Positions 13,504-23,800 of a DNA stretch of 64,000 bases are shown piece by piece. The stretch covers positions 124,001-188,000 of the forward strand of contig JALMQS010000842.1 in NCBI GenBank assembly GCA_024734495.1. The letters are read 5' to 3'. The notes under the pieces were generated by a model. That model saw nothing but the letters and a program-made list of their open reading frames with translations, did no database searches and was not told the DNA's origin. The position numbers and the translations under genes were made by a program. Source of the stretch: Forficula auricularia (Eukaryota > Arthropoda > Insecta > Dermaptera > Forficulidae). Numbering within the stretch: position 1 is the first letter of the stretch; each line of letters opens with the position of its first letter.

Positions 13504-16500
13504 CTACTCTTATTAAACAAGCAAAAATTGTTTGTTTATAGATTTATTTGTTTGTATCTTAGTTCTATTTTAAAAACGGCTCTACCGATTTTGATGAAAT
13601 TCACGGGTTAGGGGGTTTTTGGGGTGACAATTCGATCTGTCACGGTCTCAACTTCGGCTAAATTATTTTTTCGTAATCAAATTAATTATTCTCAGATAGA
13701 AAAATTCCATTCTTAGGGTTTTAAAAAATGTTTCCCTTGTACTTTTGTACCCAGACACTCAATGGGTTGGGCTAATCCATTGTTCTCAAAGGCCTTGAAG
13801 AATTGTGATTGTGGTTTTTAACATATTTTGTTCTCCATAAACGTTAGAATTATTAATAAACGTTTTATAATTGTTTTTATAAAGAACCTTATTTATTTAA
13901 TAGAATAAAAAATAATCAAGAATTTATTTAAAAATATCTTTTGCATAACCAGATCTCAATTTTCTGAAAAAATAACACATTTTGATAGGTTTTATTTATT
14001 AACAATTGGATGAATAAAAATGAATCATGTGGTTGAATCAAAACAGGTGCAGGAGGTGGGGTGCAGTGGTGGGGGATCTGGGGGTAGGGCGCGGTTTCGG
14101 GGGTGAGGTCGAGCGGGGTGGAGGTGTGTATGGGGTCGGGGGGTATTTGTATTTTTTTTTAATTTGAAAACGGCTCTCAAATAAAAATCGACATTTTTAT
14201 CAGAATTTTAAATTAAAAATAATATTAAAATAAAGCTTTTAACTGAAGGAAAAAGTTACCGAGCATCGCTCGGTGCCTCCAGGTACTATGTATTATATAT
14301 CCATGAAGTACCGGCCTGGATATTAATATGAGTTTTAAGACCATCAATTATGAAGACCGGGAAAGGGTAAATAAAAAAATAAACTAATATGGTATATTGC
14401 AAAAACGCTTAAACTTTATGAAATAGTGATCGACTTCCAAGCGCGTCTTGTATTGAATTCCGCTCCTTTCAGTAATTTTATCCTTTCAAGTTTTTCGACT
14501 CGTGTCACCAAATATCTCTTATTCTTTTTTTGGTTGAAAAAAAAATCAATCGTGAATACTTATATTCGATCAATTTCTTATTCTTATTATGTATTCAGAA
14601 AAATCATCCTTCATAATTCTTTTAGTTTGCTTGAATACTTTGAAATTTGTAATTAATTGTAAATACAAATGTCATAATAGGAATTGACATTTATTGGAAT
14701 GAGCATACATTGTTAATTGTCTTTTTGGAGAACGAAAACAAACACTCCAAATTATAAAGGAATTCTTAGCTTTTCTTAACAGATAGAACATATCTATCTG
14801 TTCTGTATCTCTCTGCTCTTATATATTTATATATATATTTGATTTATTTTCTCTAAAATTAAGATAAATAAATATATTATTTATTAATTTTTATTACAAT
14901 ATTTTCTTTTGCAGGGGTCAATCAAAAGCTTCTAAAATAACATGGAGTGAGGAGCAAGAAGATGAATTACGCAGACTATACGAAGAATTTATGTCCCAAA
15001 ATGATCGCCAAGAAGGTACGATAGACTTATTTTTTAGGCTTCGGTTTAAAAAGTCAAACGGGACCCTATTAGTCTAGCTACTGTCTGTATGTCCGTTCGT
15101 CTGTCAGAGTATTGTAGTTCGTAAATTAAATAAGATACAAACTTGAAATTCAAAAGTTATAATTATTCATTTTCCTGCAAATAAAAATTTGTATTAAATT
15201 TTAATAATTATTTTGGGAAGGGTAGAATGGTCCAACGAATAATGAACCCTGAACCCACTCGAAACTCTTTTTGAACCTTTACCTAGTGAAAAGGAAAATG
15301 TGATAGTGATTATACTTGAAGGAGACAATAAAGAGTAGTCTTCTGCTGGAATTATAAATTTGATTTATAACTGAGACTATAGTTTCGAGGGCTTTGCCTT
15401 CCTGTGAATCAATTGTAATAGACTGATGAAGAGGGCAAAGCCCTCGAAACTATAGTCTCGTTATAAATAAATAAAATTTATAATTCCAGCAGAAGACACA
15501 CTCTTTTATTGTCTCCTTCAATTTATAAAAATTCTGCTAACTCCTCGGCACAAAAATCTTTCAATTTAAGTGTTTATACTGTCTCAATTTGTTTACATTT
15601 TTTAAATAATTCTCAGTAAGTAGCTCGTTGATAATTTAATTTTACTATGTAGAAGACAATTGTTTGGGCTTTTATTGAACGATTTTAATATATCTATGAA
15701 TTACAAAATACTTATTTTTCTCGTTTTTAGATTAATTTAATTTCAGATCTTGTGGAAACAAGTGTTTATTTTTTTCTAAGATGTTCAGCCAACTTATTCT
15801 ATTTTCTCTCTCTCTCTCTCTCTATGATACTCAACGAGAGCCGATCATGTTCTCAGAGCACTAATAAAGATCTTTATATCTTTAACTTTTAGGTGTTGGT
15901 TCTAGCTGAAACATTTTAATATAATAATAAAAACTTGAGCATGGTTGATGCGAGGTAGGTTTCACAGGTTTTTTGTGAAACCTACCTCTCATCTTGCTCA
16001 AGTTTTATTATTATAGCTTTATATCTATCTATATGACGCCAAATTCTTTACCCTCTAAAAAATCATCACCTCTACTACTCTCGGCAAGAAAATCCTTTCA
16101 ATTTCCGTATTAATTTTTTCTAACAACTAGTTAGTTTATTAACATTTGTGTTTAATATTCATTATCAAAACTTTTGTATCTAGATATGGTGGATTGGATA
16201 TTACGAAATATGATAGACGATTCTCGGTCAAGAAAAGGAGTATTAAAAAAACTTAGAGAATTGGGATATAATGTTGATGCAAAGGTAATTTTTTCCTTCT
16301 ATCACTTATTTTGCAATTATTATTCATTTATATTTTTTAAAGGCGTTAAGAAAAACCACTAGTCGTACAAATCCATCAAAATATTGGTCTGAAGAGGATG
16401 AAGAACAACTAAAACAACTTTTCGAAGAATTTCGTGAGGCGACGGGTAAAAATCTTAACTTGATTTATTATTAAATAATTCCTTTTTAAATGTATATTAA

Positions 16501-19500
16501 AATGATCTAGATCCCGTGGGTTGTATAATGGAAAGGCTGAACGGTACTCGAAGCAAACCACAAATTGTTAATAAAATAATAGAACTTGCATTAGTTGCTG
16601 ATAAAAAAGAATTACGGAAAAAGAGGAATAAAAGTAATAATAAAAAAAAGAAACGAGCTGATTCAGGTAATGAAAATAAAACAAAAAAATAATCATACAC
16701 CAATTATAAATCTTAGAAAATTTATAAATACATACTTTTTATATGTCTAGATAGTAGTAATTCTGATAATAACACTACTAAATCAGAAAAGAAGCCAAGG
16801 AAAAAAAAATTAAAAAAAGTTAAAATTAAACAGTTTACTACTGCAGAATTATGCACAGCACTAAAAGAAGCCATTGATAAAGGTAATTATAATAAATTAG
16901 GTATATAATTATAAATTTTATTTCATTTTTTAAGGTTTCGTACAAATGTAAAACAGAACCCTATTATAGTGTTCATATTATGTCTTTTGTTTTGTAGCTT
17001 GTAAAATAAGACACAAACTTAAAATTTATAACTAATTGGAATATACATTATCCCCGATATCAAAAATTCTATTAAAATTTTAATCGGATCAATTAATATT
17101 TTCTGGATGGTCGAAAATAACAAATATTTTAATTTGTAAGATCTTAGGAAATTGGATGAATAAATTAAATTCAGAGTTTTATATTGAATAAGACGGACTT
17201 CTTCAGCGACTTATTCTTCAACTCAATTGTCTGATATTATTATACGAAACATTCTATCTTTTTTCATTTATCTTATTTTTAAACACATTAATTTTTTCAA
17301 TACAGTTAAAAGTTGTTTTCCTAAGATTTTACAAATTAATTAAATTATGGATACGATTCACCAAACAATAAAAAATATTGTTTTTGAAGGGGTGTGAGGC
17401 ATCCCTGTAAAGATCTCATTAAGTAGAATTAGGATTAATATTTTAAAATTTAATTCGTTTCAAAATAAAATTGTGGGAGAGTCCAAACACTCATTTTTCT
17501 GTATCTTGCCAATTTTTTGGATTATAGTCTGCTTATGAACGACAAATAAGGAAATAAGCACTGTATTTTGCTGCTCGTTTTTTTTTATTAAGACAAAAAA
17601 GCCTAGTTTGATAACTGATAAGACTTCATATTAACATTTATCCTTAGTTAAAATAGCTAGGTGGGTCACTAGTCATCTATTATACATACTTATGAATACC
17701 TATTGAAGGTTTTTCTTGGTCTACCTGTCGGAGGTATTTTTTTCCATAATACAATATTTACAAGAAATAATTTAATATATATAATATATGCCTAAATAAT
17801 TAATGAAATTAATTGAACGAGACAATAAAAGAGTGTCTTCTGCTGAAAAAATAAATTTTTAATTTATTTATAACTAGACTATAGTTTCGAGGGCTTTGCG
17901 TCACACATCAATTCCTGTGAATCAATTGTAATAAACTGATGAAGAGGGCAAAAGCCCTCGAAACTATAGTCTCGTTATAAATAAACTAAAAATGTATTTT
18001 TCCAGCAGAAGACACATTTTTATTGTCTCCTTCAATTTATAAAAATTCTGCTACAGCTCGGCAAAAAGAAATTTTCAATTTAATGAAATTAATAATTGCA
18101 ATTGGCCGCATTTTTTATAATTAATCTTTGGCTTCATTTATTATTTCGGCATGGCACATTTGCATCATAAGGTCTTCATTATTTCTTAAAATATATTTGA
18201 ACTACTTCTATTTAATAATTTCGAATATCATTCAAGCGAAAAATTTACTTATTCAACTAACATTTATAAAGATGAATTTCTATTTCAGAATAATAATAAA
18301 ACTTGAATAAGATACTAGGTAGGTTTCACAAAAAAGAAATAAAAAAAATTGAGTTTTGAATTCGATATACTTCGTTAGCCCATCATCAGGAGTCCAAGAA
18401 AACTGGTTATATATTGGAAAAATAGTTTTACAAGTAACAATTTTTCGTGAAACCTACCTCGTATCTTACTCAAGTTTTATTATAATATTAAAATGTTTCA
18501 CCTAGAACCAACACCTAACTCCTTAAAATTTATCTATTTCAGAATTTCAAGAGGCTCTTACCTGGTTTCGAGATGCCTTGCAAGATATAATAGATGATGA
18601 TGATGAAGTGCAAGAAGAAAGCATACCTCTTGTGCCATTTGAAAGCCATATTATAGAAGCAATGGAAAATAAAATATTCTTAAATTCAATAAAAGCTCTT
18701 GGAGCTGTACCACCAAGGAATGAACAGGTATATAAAAATTCATTATTGGAAAATTTATTCATTAACTATTGAAAATTATTTGATCTGGCCAATTTTATTT
18801 AGTAAAGATTTGGCAGATTTCAATTCCGGTTAACAATTACTGAGTATGTTTTGCATTCAAATTTGATAATTTTTACATGTCGAGTGAAAAGGAAAATTAG
18901 ATTCATAATAGAAAGTTTTTTTCAAAAGCAATCTATTTGACTACTATCGGGAAAATTAACTTTTAATACAATTTTTTTTTTATTATATCATATATAATTA
19001 TATATTTTCTACCGTTCGTGATCTTGGAGTGATATTAATGAACATCATTTTTTTTTTGGCCCCACATTGATTGATTGATTTAGACACATAAGATTCATTT
19101 TTAGAATGACAAAAAATATAGACATCTATCTTAACCTGCTTTTTGAATAACTTGTACGGCCATACTGTGCAGTAATCTGTCTTCATGCCATCACTAACAC
19201 CAAACTCATAAGAGTTCAACATAAATTCTTTAGGGATCTATTGGAGTAGAATTATTATGTCGTTGACTCTTACCATGACTCGATAGCAAATAATCTAAAT
19301 ATGGAAAATATATCGACGCGTAAAAAGAAATCTTATATTTTTATTTAAGATTCTGAACAGCCTAAGAGAAATATTTTTTGCCTCATGCATTTTTGCTCTA
19401 AAATAATTAGGGAAGCAGAGATTAGCATAAATATCGTTTTACATTGATTCCCCGAGGGGTGAACCGCGATTGGAATTAGGTGTACACGTCTTTGGAATTA

Positions 19501-20748
19501 TTTTGGAAATCGTTAGATAATGCCCCTTCATCTATTGTCTTCTACTTGGAAGTGGAAGTAGGTGTACACGAGATTAGGTCGCGGTTCACCCCTCGTTATT
19601 CCCTATATATCGGCTGGCAAGTCAAACACGTAGATAGAGATATAAATAGTAAAAAAAAAAATTTTTTACGACTTTATTATTATTTTCAGGAGATGTATTG
19701 GCGAATTCCAGAAAAACTTTCTAAAGAAGCATTAAAGATAAAAGTAGATTTTATAAACAAAGCTTTAAATGGACAATTGTTCATAGGTAAATACATTTAT
19801 TTATTAGAAAGAAAGAAAATCATTTATAACCAGTACTTTTCATATAAAATAACTTTAAAATTTTTCTAACAAGATTAATATAATTTTTAGTATAGAATAA
19901 ATAATTTGAAAAACCATAAATGAAACATTTGATTAAATAAGAATAATTATCAACCAAAAAATATGATAAAATATAATTTTTTTCAGGTGAAAATGAGTTT
20001 TTTAATGAAGAAAATATTCCAGAAAGTCCTAAAAATAAAATAGCTTCAAATTCTGAAGAAAGCCTATCAGGTTACTAATCTTACTTTGTTATTTAAAGTC
20101 AAAAATACTATTTAAAATTTTTTTTTAGATAATGCAGATGATTCTGATGTTTCATCAAGTTCGAATTCAGATAATGGTAAAATGAACTAAATATTAAACT
20201 TAAATGAACAATGTTTAATTATTCAATTTTATTATAGAAAATATTATTAATAATAAAAAAAGAAAAGCTCTTCCTTTGAATGATGAAGATTCAGATGATT
20301 TATTAGAAGAAAAAGATCATTTGTCCAAAAAACCAAAAAGACTCAGCGATCATTATAATTCAGAATGTAAGTGTGGTAAATATATTTTTTAAATTTCCAA
20401 AAAAATTTCTTTGTCATAATTTTATTATTTTTAAAGCGATCGAGATAAATGAGAATGTTAAACATAATCTTAATAATTCCGGATATGTAAATAATTCAGA
20501 AGAAGAGAAAATAAATGAAGGAGAAAATACAATTAATAATGAAGGAGATAATTTTGAAAATATATCTTCCCCCATTAATACAAATGAAATAGAAGGTAAG
20601 AAAATAAATATGTTGATTAATAATTGACAAAATAATTTTTTTTTGTAGAATATTTATTTTTAAAAATTCACCATTATTTTTTCCAGAAGTTGAAATAAAG
20701 AAAAAAAAGCCAAGTAGACCAATTATATCAAGTGATGAAGAAAATTAA
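25..20748 (+). CDS. timeout: Timeless/Timeout (TIMELESS, Tim-2) replication-fork protein, 5' end outside window
   Basis: Spliced exons encode about 985 residues that align in order with animal TIMELESS, the fork-protection partner of TIPIN. Exons: 25-142, 238-384, 457-569, 2417-2549, 3310-3464, 3529-3647, 3707-3863, 3942-4022, 4104-4201, 12679-12738, 12804-12885, 13001-13199, 13303-13442, 14915-15015, 16184-16284, 16343-16445, 16511-16666, 16751-16882, 18543-18727, 19690-19786, 19987-20070, 20129-20176, 20238-20366, 20437-20595, 20687-20748. All have GT-AG ends and matching phases. Recognisable blocks are HSRFGG at the start, RRMHLALKAYQ, IFYVVEYREL, REVWPENDSFG..DISP, an acidic linker, TNHCLIKLMHR, and two TW/YWSEE repeats of the C-terminal PARP-binding region. 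The tail is acidic and Lys-rich. The N-terminal third lies upstream of the window. Introns hold several fold-back elements and one nested gene. The match is to TIMELESS/Timeout, not to the insect circadian TIM paralogue, because the PARP-binding type repeats are present. Confidence 0.93.
865..1628. mobile_element. Fold-back element with 74-bp inverted arms and a hammerhead-like motif
   Basis: Arms 865-938 and 1555-1628 are inverted copies with few mismatches. They lie in the timeout intron 570-2416. The interior contains two copies of a degenerate segment (about 993-1140 and 1272-1430), each with GGATCCAGGG, long C and G homopolymers and AAAATTGAAAATAAAGTTC. A hammerhead-like motif lies at 1526-1566, just at the inner edge of the right arm. 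Homopolymer lengths here are likely to be unreliable. Best interpreted as a Penelope-related non-autonomous element. Confidence 0.6.
1526..1566 (+). ncRNA. Hammerhead-like ribozyme motif (fold-back 865-1628)
   Basis: AAACC (1526-1530) pairs with GGTTT (1562-1566) as helix I. CTGAAGA follows at 1531-1537, then a GAGG/CCTC helix II, GAA at 1554-1556, and ACGTC, whose ACGU is self-complementary (helix III would form between two molecules). Cleavage would be after the C of GUC. One extra A sits before helix II. Confidence 0.45.
4420..5110 (+). mobile_element. Degenerate LINE (Jockey-like) ORF2 3' fragment
   Basis: An open stretch encodes SRRYFTSKQLLTLFKAHI, which matches the post-reverse-transcriptase region of Jockey-type LINEs (RRYFTxxQLLTLYKAQ). 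Beyond the stop at 4740, broken pieces continue in the same style: LALRRTVASCSLFYR-like and a PPHITFNHSRSA-like piece. No catalytic motifs are present. It lies in the large timeout intron upstream of the LRR gene, in the opposite orientation to that gene. Confidence 0.5.
5350..6800. other. AT-rich intronic stretch, nothing recognised
   Basis: Between the LINE fragment and the 3' end of the nested LRR gene. It is very AT-rich. Short open frames (for example 5346-5597) show no family resemblance and overlap stop-rich frames. The first few hundred bases upstream of 6910 should contain the LRR gene's 3'UTR. Confidence 0.5.
6910..8907 (-). CDS. Leucine-rich-repeat single-pass membrane protein, nested in a timeout intron
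   Basis: Single-exon reading frame of 665 residues, entirely inside the timeout intron 4202-12678 and on the opposite strand. The first Met (8907) gives a 13-residue preamble. Met14 (8868) starts directly before a hydrophobic stretch, MELWTLIILVV, and may be the true start of the signal peptide. About 16-18 leucine-rich repeats (LxxLxLxxNxL) run from about residue 35 to 505. A short C-terminal cap follows with NPLPCEK and a second Cys (TQC). Then comes an Asn/Ser/Thr-rich stalk with several N-glycosylation sequons, an Ala/Leu-rich membrane segment near 613-633, and a short basic tail (KQRRR) ending in SMSDLW. The layout is that of an insect cell-surface adhesion or receptor LRR protein. No Toll TIR domain is present. 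I do not recognise the exact orthologue. An out-of-frame ATG at 8911 opens a short upstream ORF overlapping the first Met. Confidence 0.85.
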   Translation of the reverse strand: MVWVNVFNRKNITMELWTLIILVVTVKFSEAGQVILDLSNRSLTELDVNFFINHKLITRVQLNNNHLLNFEDKVLTELNFLQELNLSKNALSFVSFNKSQNLQVLDLSHNNLTELPPLTNLVALRVLNVSWNEINSLNWLTGLNNLVLLDLSHNILLTLGERALAAVSSLQQLSLSSNHLNSLEAKSLDGLSKLQRLDLSGNELAEIAPGSFAPLVGLAELSLADNRLPAPLQSEFMVLVGSGHRLRTVDASRAGLRHVPAALTRSVRSLALSGNLVTGIRCGDLDSYPLLQRLDLSENYISDLEEDALGRLEMLRELFLSGNELHNIPRSLPSGLTALYLQRNSISRLKRGDLLGLGGLKELHLRETNLESIEEGAFAPMQSLHTLDLSGNPLVTLESNALLGPIQLRVLDLSLLTNATQLDRDMSFPVRSPERLEKLSLDGSPSLARQWLADSAALAAARRLTELGLANAGLENLRPDIVNFLPRLRVIRLSGNPLPCEKVIFLQSVPDLIIDTQCSFEKNNNSTIATTLVPNWNDSTPNITLMSTSINSSESITEVIDDISNITRNIWPSTNTEAEYLGEVITPGQLIAENDTNLFEEDETLETGSHPGMLVLAAGAAAAALALAMTFQHCSKQRRRIKGHVEYARQQDVEVRSLASMSDLW
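9105..9262 (-). promoter_or_regulatory. GC-rich patch upstream of the LRR gene, possible promoter/5' exon
   Basis: About 150 bases are far richer in G+C and CpG than the surrounding AT-rich intron and lie 200-350 bases upstream of the LRR start on its strand. An insect initiator-like TTCAGTT occurs near 9104-9110 on the minus strand. This would suit a core promoter or untranslated first exon. No TATA box or splice donor could be assigned with confidence. Confidence 0.28.
9521..10200 (+). repeat. Dispersed repeat family R1, copy A
   Basis: About 680 bases, closely matched at 45667-46267 (same strand) and, with more divergence, in reverse at 55290-55830. Shared landmarks are AAACTGCAACGGATCGTT near the left end, AAAGTACTGAAATAAAGTAC, CTCGACGAGACCCCATGTAA, GTCACGTGCTAAAATTCAA, and an end with TACAATACTTTAC..GGATAAAGTA. 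No coding capacity was identified. This type of sequence is typical of non-autonomous arthropod transposons or LINE 3' regions. Confidence 0.7.
10205..10960 (+). repeat. Dispersed repeat family R2, copy A
   Basis: Contains the family's core: a (T)CTGTCNG run, then GTAGCTCGTAACAAAATAAT, TTCATTTTCCCCGAAA and AATTAAAATTTTAATCG. Further right are GGGTGTGAGGTATTC, AAATCCCATTAATAAG and GTACCCGTCGGGA. The same order recurs at 16925-17560 and, reversed, at 30100-30530. Partial copies lie at 15045-15225, 39560-39995, 50370-50475 and 59205-59280. No coding capacity recognised. Confidence 0.6.
11740..11945. repeat. C-rich / G-rich skewed tract
   Basis: About 200 bases dominated by C runs on the + strand (ACCCCCAACCC, CCCCCACCCCGT), so the minus strand has many G3-G5 runs with G-quadruplex potential. 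Composition is unlike the AT-rich surroundings. G-rich analogues occur at 14040-14145 and 33355-33400, each inside Helitron-like or TE sequence, so this is probably part of a transposon. Confidence 0.5.
13502..14290 (+). mobile_element. Helitron-like non-autonomous element
   Basis: Begins TCTACTCTTATTAAACAAGC with GTTTGTTTATAG, followed by AAAACGGCTCTACCGATTTT. It ends near a strong hairpin (ACCGAGC-ATC-GCTCGGT at about 14257-14273) some 11 bases before CTAT. A TC start, a 3' hairpin and a CT-containing end are Helitron hallmarks, but the last bases are not a perfect CTRR. It carries a 100-base G-rich tract. Located in the timeout intron 13443-14914. Confidence 0.45.
15045..15225 (+). repeat. 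Repeat family R2, partial copy
   Basis: Core only: AAACGGGACCCTATTAGTC, CGTCTGTCAGAGTATTGTAG, AAGATACAAACTTGAAATTC and TTAAATTTTAATAATTA, in the timeout intron 15016-16183. Confidence 0.5.
15316..15521. mobile_element. Fold-back family FB, copy 1
   Basis: Arms 15321-15398 and 15431-15516 are inverted copies: GGAGACAATAAAGAG..TTCTGCTGGAATT..GACTATAGTTTCGAGGGC and its complement. A full hammerhead-like motif sits between and into the right arm (15416-15462). The right flank AATTTATAAAAATTCTGCTA also recurs beside other copies (18032-18051), so the element extends to the right. Related copies: 17821-18030, 42180-42350 (decayed) and 60586-60697 (internally deleted). Confidence 0.75.
15423..15460 (+). 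ncRNA. Hammerhead-like ribozyme motif in FB copy 1
   Basis: CTGATGA at 15423-15429, one extra A, helix II GAGGGC-AAA-GCCCTC, GAA at 15446-15448, AC-TATA-GT as a 2-bp helix III with loop, and C at 15457. This gives the classic GUC cleavage triplet. Helix I is weak (AGA with TC..), so activity is uncertain. Confidence 0.5.
15886..16018. mobile_element. Short fold-back of the 'GGTAGGTTTCAC' family
   Basis: Arms about 15924-15967 and 15974-16015: AAAACTTGAGCATGG..CGAGGTAGGTTTCAC and its inverse. The left flank (TAGGTGTTGGTTCTAG, GAAACATTTTAATAT) matches in reverse the right flank of the element at 18288-18521. These are two members of one family, this one lacking the central portion. Confidence 0.65.
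16925..17560 (+). repeat. Repeat family R2, copy B
   Basis: In the timeout intron 16883-18542. Starts TTTCATTTTTTAAGGTTTCG with CAGAACCCTATTATAGTG. Later it has GACACAAACTTAAAATTTAT, TTAAAATTTTAATCGG and GGGGTGTGAGGCATCC followed by AAAGATCTCATTAAG, as in copy A. Confidence 0.55.
17821..18030. mobile_element. Fold-back family FB, copy 2
   Basis: Arms 17821-17900 and 17946-18030 match copy 1. It is in the timeout intron 16883-18542. The core CTGATGA (17936-17942), GAGGGC-AAAA-GCCCTC, GAAAC-TATA-GTC is conserved even though the arm sequence has drifted. The right extension (18032-18060) is shared with copy 1. Confidence 0.75.
18288..18521. mobile_element. Fold-back of the 'GGTAGGTTTCAC' family with central hammerhead-like motif
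   Basis: Arms 18288-18331 and 18445-18490. The middle carries, on the minus strand, GGACTC-CTGATGA..GAA..GAATTC, with helix I 5 of 6 pairs. Helix II is short. Ends just before the timeout exon 18543-18727; the acceptor polypyrimidine tract begins right beside it. Confidence 0.6.
19447..19606. repeat. Small fold-back with 17-bp arms
   Basis: CGAGGGGTGAACCGCGA (about 19453) and TCGCGGTTCACCCCTCG (about 19588) are inverted partners. AGGTGTACACG occurs as a direct repeat beside each. Immediately upstream of the timeout exon at 19690. Confidence 0.6.
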
Positions 20749-20793
20749 AATTGTTGTTACCATGTTATTGATCTTAAGAAAAGATTCTCAGAA

Positions 20794-20799
20794 ATAAAA
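20794..20799 (+). terminator. Poly(A) signal of timeout
   Basis: AATAAA 46 bases after the timeout stop codon and 5 bases before the last base of the convergent eIF3g stop codon. The timeout transcript must therefore end inside the eIF3g 3' region. No other close signal is visible. Confidence 0.5.
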
Positions 20800-20803
20800 T
20801 TAT

Positions 20804-23800
20804 TTAACTTTTATAAGAACTACTACTCTCACCACTATTCTGAGGAGGTTTAGACCAATCCACATTCAGAATCAAATGGTCATATCCATGTCCATTCAAA
20901 GAGGCTATAGCTCTAGCAGCATCATGGCGTGTTTTAAAATGAATATAGGCAAAACCTTTACATAATCCATTAACCTTATCCTTAGCCAAATATAATTTAC
21001 TGATCGGTCCAAAAGATTTAACCAGTTCTTCAAGATCTGTCTCGGTGGTACTCTCAGAAAGGTTAGATACTCTTATAGCTACTGTATCATCGCGAGCTCG
21101 TGGATTGCCAGTATCACGAAGACCTTTGCTTGCAGCACCATCTCTCAAATTGGGAGGGACATATTTAGTACCTCCGCCTGGTGCTCCTGGTTTTTTAGAT
21201 GGATCACCAAGTCCTAATTCAGACTTCTTATCATCTTGAAGTTTTCCTCCCAAAACCGTATCTTTGTATGGACATTTAGTAGTCCAATGCTCTCCAGAAC
21301 ATGTTCGACATTTAACCACTTTATCTCCCATTACTTTAAGCTTTTCTAAAGCATCTTCATCTGGTTTATTGTCCTCCTCCTTGCTTGAGATAAATTGCAT
21401 GTAAACATCTTCACAAACAACTGTAGTTGATGGGTTAGGTCCAGGTTTATCATCTTTTGACATTCCAAATTTCCGCCAAGTTTTTCTTACCGCTATTGAT
21501 TTAGGAACTACCATCCGTTCCATTTTAAATGTACGAACAACCTAAAAAATATTAATTTTTATAATATAGAAACAGTTAGATAATCACATATAAAAATACG
21601 AGTAATGTATTTGAAACAAGCAAGAGGACAACGTCAGTGAATCAACAACTCTGCTTCTCTCTGCAAACTAAATCTTTTGAATTTAATGTATTTTTGTCTA
21701 TGAAATAGAAATTATATTTGGATTTAAATTGTTTATTTGTTAAAAATAAATAAATAATATAGTTTGAAATCTCCAAATTCTCTCCCTATTAATCAAGGTA
21801 CGAACAGATAAGTAAATATTTTATTAATTTGACATTATAGTTACGAAGATTTTGCATTCATCTTTAGTTTAGTTCAATGATTAACTTTACCTATCCCAGG
21901 AAAACTTGCCTGACAGGCGGCTCTATTATTCAATTCATTCAAATTTTTTATAAAAATAAATGAATTAATTAAAGAAAAAATGACCTAATATTGACACTCG
22001 GATTTCACCCTTCTGACATGTAATAATATTATCCCAACATGACGGTTTCAGTAGAGGACACTCGATATTTTTCTAATATAATCTAACTCTTTTTCTGTCA
22101 GAAGATGAATTTTAAAATTTTATTTTATTGAGATTTACACGCGTTGTCATAAAAAATATTTTCTTTTTTTTTCAATTTATTTCAAAGCCCACTAATAGTT
22201 TATTACAAATATTATATTTTAAAAATAATTTCTTGATATGAAAAGTAGAATAGAATTTTTTTTAAGAGTATATATTTAAATTTATTAGTAGGATGTAGTC
22301 ATCCTAACTCTATAGCTCACAACTCCACCAACCATCTGGTAAATTTACTTAACGAGCTTGACTCCTCGTGTCCTGCAATTTCTATTTAAAAAATGGCTAT
22401 TAAATATTCATAGAATTATAAGACTGAAGATAAAGACTTCGAAACTATATATAATATAGTCTATTAAGTATTACATGCATAATTTTCATTTTTACTTTTT
22501 TTTTATGGCATCAATGCAAACTAACAGCTAATAAGTCATAATAAATAGACTCTTGCATTTCCGAAAAAAATAATGTGTTCAGAAGGAGTAGAGGTGTTTT
22601 TACTACAAGTTTGAAGACTGCTGCGCTTTTATAATTTGACCGCGAAGGGGTTTTCGAAAGCTGAGAATCCCCTACTCGCATATAGCTTTAGCCAACCTAA
22701 TAGCCTAAATGACAGCCCGAACTGAATATATCTTAACCGAACAGGCAACGACTTTTACATATTCGATTTTTTTTGGGTATTTACTAATTATTTTTTAATT
22801 AATATTCATTTTCTAAAAGAATCCGTCGTCAGTATATAAATACCGCGAAACCTGTAGCTGCGGTGGCATTAATACGTAAGTAGCCATTATACAAAATCAT
22901 CTTAGTTTTTAACACTTAATCTAATGATGCAAAAATATTTGGGGGGGGTTCCATTGAAAATAAGAATGTTGATATCGATTGAGGCAAATCAAGAGTGTCC
23001 AAAAGTTGTTAATAATTTATTTAAAAAGAGCATATTCCAAAACATAAATATGGCAAAGTTCAAAATTTTTTCTCAACTCCTTCCATGAAAACTTTTAATG
23101 TACGAGTTCTGTGGAATAATCTGTATATATAATTATATTTATTAGTTTCTAAGGTTTGATTTTCATTATCAGTCCTCTAAACTAAAAAATTTTATCTGTT
23201 ATTACACATAAATTGAAATACTCGATACTTGGATATTGATAAATTGGTTGTTTCTTCTTTTAATCTCAAATTACAAAAGAAATAATCTAACAAACTTTCT
23301 AATGAAACCCTTGCTTTATAAGCCCCCGAGGGAAAGGCTAAATCCAACTATTTTTTTTCTCCCTTCCTGATCTACTTTATAATTCATAATTTATAATAAA
23401 GAAATTAAATGAATTACTTCAACAACAAAACGAATTTAACCCCATTGAATCTGGTATTTCAACCCATGTGAAATAACCTTCGAAACTATATCTCTAACAA
23501 ATAAATGATATATAAGTAAGTTATAATGAAATATAATATATATTAATTGAATGTAATGGAAGGCAGCCCAGGGGTAGTGAGGAAAGAAAAAATCAACACA
23601 TATCCAAATAAGATGTAATTTATTGGATTCCTTACTACTTTCCCTTCAAACCGACGTTTCGGAGGATTTTTCCCTCCTTCAGGGTTTCAAAGGGTCAATG
23701 AATGAAACAAATAAAATGTTTCCTTCTTCTCTCGTCGGTTTGAAGGGAAGGAATCCAATAAATTACATCTTATTTGGATATGTGTTAATTTTTTTCTTTC

